Positions 6,712 through 12,122 of a stretch of DNA of 15,260 nt are shown here, piece by piece. The position numbers and the translations under genes were made by a program. Under the pieces are notes generated by a model that saw only the letters and a program-made list of their open reading frames with translations, ran no database searches and was not told the origin of the DNA. The first letter of the stretch is position 1. Each line of letters begins with the position of its first letter. Where the stretch lies: NCBI GenBank assembly GCA_029932895.1, contig JAOZPF010000034.1, positions 1-15,260 of the forward strand, given 5' to 3'. Source of the stretch: Anaerolineae bacterium (GTDB lineage Bacteria > Chloroflexota > Anaerolineae > B4-G1 > DUEL01).

Positions 6712-7658
6712 GTCCGCTCCAAGCGGTGCCTAAAAAAGTCTGCTGTCCGCCGCAGTCCCTCATCAAGGGAAACTGCCGGTTCCCAGTTCAACACCTGCCG
6801 GGCGCGGGTGATATCTGGACAGCGGACGTGGGGGTCGTCCTGGGTCCGCGCGTCGGTGGGCTGGATGAAGGTGATCTCGGACTGGCTGGCGGTGACCTTT
6901 AGCACCTCGTGCGCAAAGGCCAGGATGGTCATCTCCTGGGGGTTGCCCAGGTTGACAGGGTGGGTCTCGTCCGACAGCAGGAGCCGAATCAGCCCTTCCA
7001 CCAGGTCGCTGATGTAGCAGAAACTTCGCGTGCGAGAGCCGTCGTCATAGACGGTGAGGGGGTCGCCACGGAGGGCCTGGCAGATAAAGTTGGGGACCAC
7101 CCGCCCGTCGTCGGCGCGCATCCTCGGCCCGTAGGTGTTAAAGATGCGGGCGATGCGCGTATCGACCCCGTGATAGCGATGGTAGGCCATCACCAGCGCC
7201 TCGGCGAACCGTTTGCTCTCGTCGTAGACGCCCCGTGGGCCGACCGGATTGACGTTTCCCCAGTACTCTTCCGTCTGGGGATGGACCTGGGGGTCGCCGT
7301 ACACCTCGGAGGTGGAAGCCAAGAGATAGCGGGCCTTTTTTGCCAGCGCCAACCCCAATGTCTTGTGGGTTCCCAACGCGCCTACCTTTAGCGTCTGGAT
7401 GGGATAGTTCAGGTAGTCGACTGGGCTGGGCAGGCTGGCGAGGTGGAGGACGGCGTCCAGTTTCCCCTCCACATAGATATAATTGGTCACGTCCAGCTTG
7501 ACAAAGTGGAATCGCTCGTGCCCAGCCAGGTGGGCGATGTTGTCGATGTTGCCGGTGCTCAGGTTGTCCATCGCAATGACCTCGTGGCCGTCGCCCAGCA
7601 GCCGGTCGCAGAGGTGGGAGCCGATGAACCCGGCCCCGCCAGTGATCAGTATGCGCAT
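6708..7658 (-). CDS. UDP-glucuronate decarboxylase-like extended SDR (UDP-xylose synthase type)
   Basis: Cytosolic NAD-dependent nucleotide-sugar enzyme (316 aa) of the extended short-chain dehydrogenase family. NAD-binding [10 protein letters not shown] at 7-16; active-site segment [11 protein letters not shown] at 113-123; catalytic Y145-x3-K149 in YDESKR. The closest group I recognise is UDP-glucuronate decarboxylase: [28 protein letters not shown] with DDGRVV, and [23 protein letters not shown] are characteristic of UDP-xylose synthases, including the E118 position and arginines in the DGSRTR loop. Expected reaction: UDP-glucuronate to UDP-xylose plus CO2. A dTDP-glucose dehydratase or UDP-galacturonate epimerase relative is the alternative. 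Start ATG 7656-7658 has GGAG 6 nt upstream; a start ten codons earlier would enter the leader. First gene of the glycan unit; its TGA overlaps the next start by 4 nt. Confidence 0.9.
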   Translation of the reverse strand: MRILITGGAGFIGSHLCDRLLGDGHEVIAMDNLSTGNIDNIAHLAGHERFHFVKLDVTNYIYVEGKLDAVLHLASLPSPVDYLNYPIQTLKVGALGTHKTLGLALAKKARYLLASTSEVYGDPQVHPQTEEYWGNVNPVGPRGVYDESKRFAEALVMAYHRYHGVDTRIARIFNTYGPRMRADDGRVVPNFICQALRGDPLTVYDDGSRTRSFCYISDLVEGLIRLLLSDETHPVNLGNPQEMTILAFAHEVLKVTASQSEITFIQPTDARTQDDPHVRCPDITRARQVLNWEPAVSLDEGLRRTADFFRHRLERT

Positions 7659-7689
7659 AGCTTGCTCCAGTTGGTGGTTGCCTGGCAAG

Positions 7690-7718
7690 ATTATACCGCA
7701 GGGTGGGGAGATTGCCAG
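7690..7718 (-). promoter_or_regulatory. Promoter for the four-gene glycan unit
   Basis: On the minus strand CTGGCA (7713-7718, four of six -35 bases), 17-bp spacer, TATAAT (7690-7695, perfect -10). Leader to ATG 7658 is about 25 nt. An array of 9-bp repeats begins 12 bp upstream of the -35 box. Confidence 0.72.
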
Positions 7719-7730
7719 TGGGGGGAGTCA

Positions 7731-7775
7731 GCGGATTAAGCGGATTAAGCAGATTGAGCGGATTGAGCGGGTTGA
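7731..7775. repeat. Five tandem 9-bp repeats upstream of the glycan-unit promoter
   Basis: Units GCGGATTAA, GCGGATTAA, GCAGATTGA, GCGGATTGA and GCGGGTTGA run without gaps, followed by a partial GCGGA. A second array of the same family is at 14594-14640. No spacers and a very short unit rule out CRISPR. The remaining bases up to the macrodomain-gene hairpin (7781-7821) show nothing recognisable. Confidence 0.85.
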
Positions 7776-7821
7776 GCGGAGGGCGCATCTACGTGTTGCT
7801 TTGTTGATTTGCTACTCGTGG

Positions 7822-7849
7822 GAGCTGACGGCTATGAAGCGGTCAGCTC
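7822..7849 (-). terminator. Stem-loop across the macrodomain-gene stop codon (possible terminator)
   Basis: GAGCTGAC (7822-7829) pairs with GTCAGCTC (7842-7849) over 8 bp, and after one G-G mismatch GCT pairs with AGC, leaving a 4-nt loop. The stop codon of the macrodomain gene (7832-7834) is inside it. No T-run follows on the minus strand, so it may stabilise the mRNA end rather than terminate by itself. Confidence 0.5.
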
Positions 7850-8377
7850 GGCGAGGGCGGCGGCGAAGGTGTCAAAGGCGGAACGGCTGTAGAGGCAAAA
7901 GACGACCCGCTCCAGGCCGGTCTCGCCGCGCAGGGTGTCAATGGCGGCGCGGAGCATCACCTGAGCAGCTTCCTCCATTGGATAACCGAATATGCCGGTG
8001 GAGATGGCGGGCAGGGCGACGGACTTGAGACCATGCTCGTCTGCCAGCCGGAGTGAGGCGCGGACCGCCGCAGCCAGCAGTTCGGCGGGGTTGGGCACGG
8101 CCCTGTAGACCGGGCCTACGGCGTGAATGACGTAGCGGGCTTTGAGGTCACCACCGGAGGTGATGGCGGCCGAGCCGGTAGCCACCCGCCCGTGGCGGCG
8201 GACCCACTCGTTGCTCTCCCGCTGGATGGCGGGGCCTCCTTTGCGGGAGATGACCGCGGCCACCCCGCCGCCATGGGCCAGTTGGCCGTTGGCGGCGTTG
8301 ACGATGGCATCGGTGTCCATCGCGGTGATGTCGCCCTGCACCAGTTCCAGGACGGTACTGTCGATCTGGATGCGCAT
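7832..8377 (-). CDS. Macrodomain protein (AF1521-like ADP-ribose-binding/hydrolase)
   Basis: Single-domain macro protein (181 aa), expected to bind ADP-ribose in the cytosol and probably to hydrolyse O-acetyl-ADP-ribose or ADP-ribose esters on proteins. Visible ligand-site motifs: GDIT at 15-18, with D16 the adenine-contacting aspartate; VNAAN at 26-30 followed by GQLAHGGGVAAVI (31-43), the catalytic/ribose loop in the form seen in AF1521; and PAISTGIFGYP at 123-133, the diphosphate-binding loop. All are intact, so it should be active at least in binding. It is a complete stand-alone protein with no fused domain. Start ATG 8375-8377; the ribosome site AAGGAGGAGG overlaps the TAA stop of the LysM gene, 9 nt upstream, so translation is coupled. 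Third gene of the kinase-LysM-macro unit; no ADP-ribosyltransferase is seen in the window. Confidence 0.95.
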   Translation of the reverse strand: MRIQIDSTVLELVQGDITAMDTDAIVNAANGQLAHGGGVAAVISRKGGPAIQRESNEWVRRHGRVATGSAAITSGGDLKARYVIHAVGPVYRAVPNPAELLAAAVRASLRLADEHGLKSVALPAISTGIFGYPMEEAAQVMLRAAIDTLRGETGLERVVFCLYSRSAFDTFAAALAELTAS

Positions 8378-8386
8378 GCCTCCTCC

Positions 8387-9322
8387 TTACGGCGTCGGTG
8401 TCGGCGCGGGGGTGAAGGTAGAGGTGGGGGTCGAGGTTGCCGTGGCCGTTGGAGAGATGACGGGTGTGTGGGTGGCGGTGGGGGTGGCAGTGGGGGTGGG
8501 GGTGAAGGTGGCGGTCGATGGCGGGGTGGGGGGCCACGTCATGCTCGGTTGAGGGGTCATGGTGACCGTTGGGCTGATGGGGGCGGTGGGCGTTGGCGAT
8601 GGCGATGGGGTCGGGGTCATGGTGAGAATGGTGGGTGTGGGTGAGAGGGGAGCCGGATAGGTCGGTAGGTAGAGCGGCTGACCGATGCGGACGATGTAAT
8701 CGTGCATGCAATTGGCTTGGCGGATGGTCTCGATGGAAATGCCCAACCTGTAGGCGAGGTTCCACAACGTGTCGCCAGCCTGGACCGTGTAGCGGACCCA
8801 GCCGGAGGGGGGGCCGCAGGAGATGGAGGTGGGGGTGACAAAGAAAGCAGGGGGAAGGTAGAGGACCTGACCAGGCTCCAGGGCTCCCCCTTCTAGGCAG
8901 TTCTCTTCCAAGAGATCAAAGACCGACATGCCCACGCGCCAGGCCAGGGTGAAGAGATCGTCGCTCGGCTGAACGTGATAGGGGAGCCAGCCTGCTGGGA
9001 ACTGGCAGGGGGTGGGGGAGGATGGCAGGGCGGTCGTGGTAGGCGGAGGGGCAGTGGATGTTGGCGGGGGAACGGTGGGTTGGGGCGTGAGTTTGGGGGT
9101 AGGACTGCCCGTAGGCGCGGTAGTGGGGAAGGGGAGGGTGGGCACTGAGGAGAGCGACGCGGTCACGAGCGGGCCGGGCTGGTAGCCTGCGTTCTGTTCG
9201 GCGGCGGAGAGGGCCAGAATACCCAATACCAACGCGCCTGCGAACAGCACCAGCACGGTGCCGGTGCCGATTTGCCGGAGACCAAGCCGGAGATTGTGGG
9301 AGGGAACTGGGGTTCCTGTCAC
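8387..9322 (-). CDS. Membrane-anchored double-LysM protein with Pro/Thr-rich linkers
   Basis: A 311-aa surface protein. One N-terminal membrane span (about 19-41, after a basic LRLGLRQ segment) should leave the rest outside the cell. A Pro/Thr/Ser-rich stretch follows (51-105), then LysM 1 (about 113-158, YHVQPSDDLFTLAWRVGMS), LysM 2 (about 175-221, YTVQAGDTLWNLAYRLGIS), and a Pro/Thr-rich tail (224-311). LysM domains bind N-acetylglucosamine-containing glycan such as peptidoglycan. Four cysteines form two equally spaced pairs: C106/C142 and C169/C205, each 36 residues apart around a LysM, suggesting one disulfide per module. No catalytic domain is present. Start is GTG at 9320-9322, with GAGGA 6 nt upstream overlapping the end of the kinase gene (2-nt gap). 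The linkers probably span or cross the wall and could be glycosylated. Confidence 0.9.
   Translation of the reverse strand: MTGTPVPSHNLRLGLRQIGTGTVLVLFAGALVLGILALSAAEQNAGYQPGPLVTASLSSVPTLPFPTTAPTGSPTPKLTPQPTVPPPTSTAPPPTTTALPSSPTPCQFPAGWLPYHVQPSDDLFTLAWRVGMSVFDLLEENCLEGGALEPGQVLYLPPAFFVTPTSISCGPPSGWVRYTVQAGDTLWNLAYRLGISIETIRQANCMHDYIVRIGQPLYLPTYPAPLSPTPTILTMTPTPSPSPTPTAPISPTVTMTPQPSMTWPPTPPSTATFTPTPTATPTATHTPVISPTATATSTPTSTFTPAPTPTP
8462..8502 (+). other. Potential G-quadruplex run in the LysM gene
   Basis: Five runs of three or more G on the plus strand (8462-8464, 8470-8472, 8480-8484, 8492-8496, 8498-8502) with loops of 5, 7, 7 and 1 nt fit the usual G3+N1-7 rule. They are the complement of Pro/Thr codons in the C-terminal tail and lie on the template strand of the gene. 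Confidence 0.4.
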
Positions 9323-9324
9323 CC

Positions 9325-11964
9325 TTATTCCTCGTTTTTCTGTTCTGGATGCGAGAGGGGGAGGATGAAGCTAAAGGTGCTGCCAGCCCCCATCTCGCTC
9401 TCCACCCATATGCGCCCGCCGTGGGCCTCTACCAGGGCCTTGGCGATCGCCATTCCCACCCCGGTCTCGCCTAGCCCGGCGATGAGGGGATTGTCGGCAC
9501 GGTAGAAACGGCGAAAGACGCGGGGCTGGTCCTCGATAGCGATACCGCCGCCCGTATCGGTGACGGAAACGAGGAGGTTGGGCGGCAATCCCTCCTCCGG
9601 TTCCTCCAACCGCCCGCGGACGATCACCTCGGTGCCGGGTTGGGAACACTGGCAGGCGTTGGAGAGAAGGTGGAGCATTATCTGATAGAGGCAGTCGCGG
9701 TCTGCCTCTATGGGCGGCAGTTCCAGAGCCAGGTCCAATTGGACGGTTAGCTCTCGCTCCCGGAAGCGGGCGGAGAGGCCGATGATTGCCTCTTCAATGA
9801 CTGTGATGAGGTCGATAGGCTCTGGCGTGAGGGCGAGTTGTCTTATGTCCAGGGAAGCGACGCTGATGAGGTCGTTGACGAGGCTTTTCATACGCTCGAC
9901 GTTGGCCTTGATCCGCTGGAGGAACTTGCGCTGCCCCTCGCCCAGGATGCCGACCGATTCGCCGAGCAGGAGGTCGGTGTAGCCCACGATAGAGGTCATC
10001 GGAGTGCGTAGCTCCTGGCTCATCCCGGCGATGACCTCCGGCCGGTCCTCGGCGTTCGTCTCTGGTCGCAGCACGGCGACATAGTTGCAGGGCTGCTGGG
10101 AGGTGGCGGCGGTGCGGGTCAGGTCGGCCCGGATCAGTTTCTTGCCCTGCCCAAATGTGATCGAGGTCGATGTGCTGTCGGAGGCTTGGGCAGCCAGGAG
10201 CTCGTTTACCGCCTGGGCCCAGGTAGCGTCGGAAAAGGCGGCGTGGAGCGGCACGCCGACCAACTGCTTTTGGCTGCGGCCGAGGAGCTGTTGTGTGCCC
10301 CGGTCAGCCAGGACGATGTTCCCTCGCTCGTCCGCGACAATGACCCCGCCGATTGTTGCCCCATTGCCCGAATGGGCGGGAGAGGGTTGTGCCTGTTGCG
10401 CCAGTGCTGCCTTCTCCTCCTCCAGTGAGCGGGCGCGCGCTTTCCAGCGCTCCAGTTCGGCCTCCAACGCCGCCCGTTTCTTGGCCAGTTGTTCGAGCTC
10501 CTGTTCGTAGAGAGCGGCTTTGGAGGTGGTGGAGTTTTGTTCTTGGCCCCGCTCCTCCTGGATGCGGAGCATCTCGGCCAGTTCGTCCGCACGGCGGTGC
10601 TGCCGCTTGGCTTGCTCTTCCCACTCGGTCGCCCTGCGAGCGAACTCTTTGGCCTCCTCGCGTGCCTGTTCCAGTTCTGTCTGCAGAGCGGCGGTTGCTC
10701 CTGCCCGCTCCACCTCTTGTTCCCGCAGCGTCTCTGCCAACTGCGCTGCTTTCTGCTCGATGGCGTGGCGCTGGTTGCTGTTGGCGATGGCTGTGGCGAT
10801 GGCAGTGATGACCGCACGGGTCTGCTCCGCCTCCGGGTTGGGGAGCCGGTCCCCGCCCACAATCAAAAGCCCCAGCACATCCTGGTCGCTGGTGATAGGC
10901 TCGACGAGCAACGGCCCGTTGCCTGGGAGGCCGATATGTTGTCGTAGGTTATTGGCTTGCGGGCCGTCGGCAGCCTGTTGATGATGGCGGGTCTTGACGG
11001 CAGTTGCCAGCAGGGGATGGTTCTCCAGGTCAAGTGTGGGCAGGGGGGAGATGGAAGGATGTGTGGCGATGATACGGATGCCTGGGGGCGTGCCGGTCGT
11101 CGGCAGACCGACGGCTGCCACATCGACCTGGAGGATGTGGGCGATGTCGGGCAGTGTGCTGGTCAGTCCCACCTCGATTTTGGCTTGGCCGATTCGCTGA
11201 GCCAGCTTGATGAGCTGGAGGCTGGGGGTCGCTGGAGGAGACGTGGGGAGGGATGGGACCGGTGCTGGCGCTGGTGACCAGCGGAGTGCTTCCTGAAAGG
11301 CCAACCCGGTCACTAGGGGGATGGCGACTAGGTTGGCGAGGCGGCTCGCACCGGACAGGTGGAGGGCTGCTGTCGGGATCAGGAGCTGGGCCAGGTGGCC
11401 GACCATCCACGCCAGCAGAGCCGCTGCCAGCAGCCCTAGCCCGGGGCGTGGCCAAATCAACAGGGCCAGTAGTAGTAGCGCGGTCAGAAGGACAGTGGCG
11501 ACCTCCCACACCGTCGCCTGGAAAAACGTATTGTAAGCAAATCCAGCCGCCTCGGCTGAAGGCCAGGAGACGGCGAAGAAGGCGTAGGTGATGAGAGCGG
11601 CCAGGAGTGTGGTGCCCAGGAGGCCGGTCCCCAGCCGGGGCCGCTGACGCAGGATAGGGAGGAAGGCCCATCCGGTCAGGAGGATGAGTACCAGGTCCAG
11701 GAATCGTTCCAGGGGTGGAAGGATGGCGGTCAGAGAGACGATGCCGCTGCTGGCAAAAAGGCCGGCAGAGGCCATGACCAGACGGGTCAGCAAGAGCCCG
11801 CCCGCAGTCCACAGCAGACGGCGCGCGTCGGCGCGGCGCGACCGCGCCCAGTGGCCCCAGGCGACCGCAAAGAGAATCTGGAGGGTAAATAGCAGAGCGA
11901 GGTAGTAGTACAGGTCTCCCGGCGGCGTCAGCAGTAGGTCCAGTGTTCCCTGCAGGGTGGGCAT
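9325..11964 (-). CDS. Histidine kinase-like sensor lacking the phospho-acceptor histidine (probable pseudokinase)
   Basis: An 879-aa membrane sensor. Residues about 15-235 hold some seven membrane spans. A GAF-like region follows (about 260-410), then a long Glu/Arg/Ala-rich coiled coil (about 425-555), a PAS-like domain (about 565-635), a HisKA-type dimerisation segment (645-710) and an ATPase domain (about 715-872). The H-box reads [18 protein letters not shown]650 (codon CAG, 10015-10017) replaces the histidine that is normally phosphorylated. The ATP site looks intact: N769 in LLSNACQ, DTGGG at 804-808, [11 protein letters not shown] at 832-842. So it may bind ATP without normal autophosphorylation, acting as a partner or allosteric sensor. 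My recollection is that similar His-less kinases recur in Chloroflexota; that needs a search. Start ATG 11962-11964 has only a weak ribosome site. First gene of the kinase-LysM-macro unit; no response regulator nearby. Confidence 0.9.
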   Translation of the reverse strand: MPTLQGTLDLLLTPPGDLYYYLALLFTLQILFAVAWGHWARSRRADARRLLWTAGGLLLTRLVMASAGLFASSGIVSLTAILPPLERFLDLVLILLTGWAFLPILRQRPRLGTGLLGTTLLAALITYAFFAVSWPSAEAAGFAYNTFFQATVWEVATVLLTALLLLALLIWPRPGLGLLAAALLAWMVGHLAQLLIPTAALHLSGASRLANLVAIPLVTGLAFQEALRWSPAPAPVPSLPTSPPATPSLQLIKLAQRIGQAKIEVGLTSTLPDIAHILQVDVAAVGLPTTGTPPGIRIIATHPSISPLPTLDLENHPLLATAVKTRHHQQAADGPQANNLRQHIGLPGNGPLLVEPITSDQDVLGLLIVGGDRLPNPEAEQTRAVITAIATAIANSNQRHAIEQKAAQLAETLREQEVERAGATAALQTELEQAREEAKEFARRATEWEEQAKRQHRRADELAEMLRIQEERGQEQNSTTSKAALYEQELEQLAKKRAALEAELERWKARARSLEEEKAALAQQAQPSPAHSGNGATIGGVIVADERGNIVLADRGTQQLLGRSQKQLVGVPLHAAFSDATWAQAVNELLAAQASDSTSTSITFGQGKKLIRADLTRTAATSQQPCNYVAVLRPETNAEDRPEVIAGMSQELRTPMTSIVGYTDLLLGESVGILGEGQRKFLQRIKANVERMKSLVNDLISVASLDIRQLALTPEPIDLITVIEEAIIGLSARFRERELTVQLDLALELPPIEADRDCLYQIMLHLLSNACQCSQPGTEVIVRGRLEEPEEGLPPNLLVSVTDTGGGIAIEDQPRVFRRFYRADNPLIAGLGETGVGMAIAKALVEAHGGRIWVESEMGAGSTFSFILPLSHPEQKNEE

Positions 11965-12022
11965 ATCCAGCTTTTTTCCCCAGTGCGACGTTACGGATCC
12001 GGTTGCGATTTGCGAATTACAC

Positions 12023-12041
12023 AGGCCAACCGCTTTGGCCT
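12023..12041. promoter_or_regulatory. Inverted repeat at the predicted transcription start of the His-less kinase unit
   Basis: AGGCCAA (12023-12029) and TTGGCCT (12035-12041) form perfect 7-bp arms around a 5-bp centre. The predicted start of transcription from the -10 box at 12048-12053 falls at about 12041, so the repeat would cover +1 to +19. It may be an operator or a 5' mRNA hairpin. No T-run follows, so it is not an intrinsic terminator. Confidence 0.5.
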
Positions 12042-12047
12042 TTACAG

Positions 12048-12053
12048 ATTATA
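12048..12053 (-). promoter_or_regulatory. Extended -10 promoter for the kinase-LysM-macro unit
   Basis: On the minus strand TATAAT is preceded by TGG, an extended -10 (TGnTATAAT). No good -35 hexamer stands at 16-18 bp, which an extended -10 can compensate for. The leader to ATG 11964 is about 78 nt, the longest in the window. The rest of the gap up to the upstream kinase stop (12054-12122) shows no clear terminator. Confidence 0.65.
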
Positions 12054-12122
12054 CCATATTTCGCGGGGCGAGGGAATAGCAGCGCAGAGGGGGAGTCTTT
12101 GCCTCTTGTTTGCGGTAGATGG

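Noticed and set aside
7731..7775. CRISPR array
   Set aside because: The repeat unit is 9 bp with no spacers and there are no cas genes.
8387..8680. Tandem DNA repeat or minisatellite in the LysM gene
   Set aside because: The G/T-rich pattern has no fixed unit length; it is explained by irregular Pro/Thr coding in a linker.
11030..11812. 260-codon open frame on the minus strand
   Set aside because: It lies wholly inside the membrane and GAF-like part of the His-less kinase gene, in another frame, and has low-complexity composition.
12023..12041. Intrinsic terminator after the complete histidine kinase
   Set aside because: The stem is only 7 bp, no T-run follows on the minus strand, and it lies downstream of a promoter -10 box, so it would more likely act on the next transcript's start.
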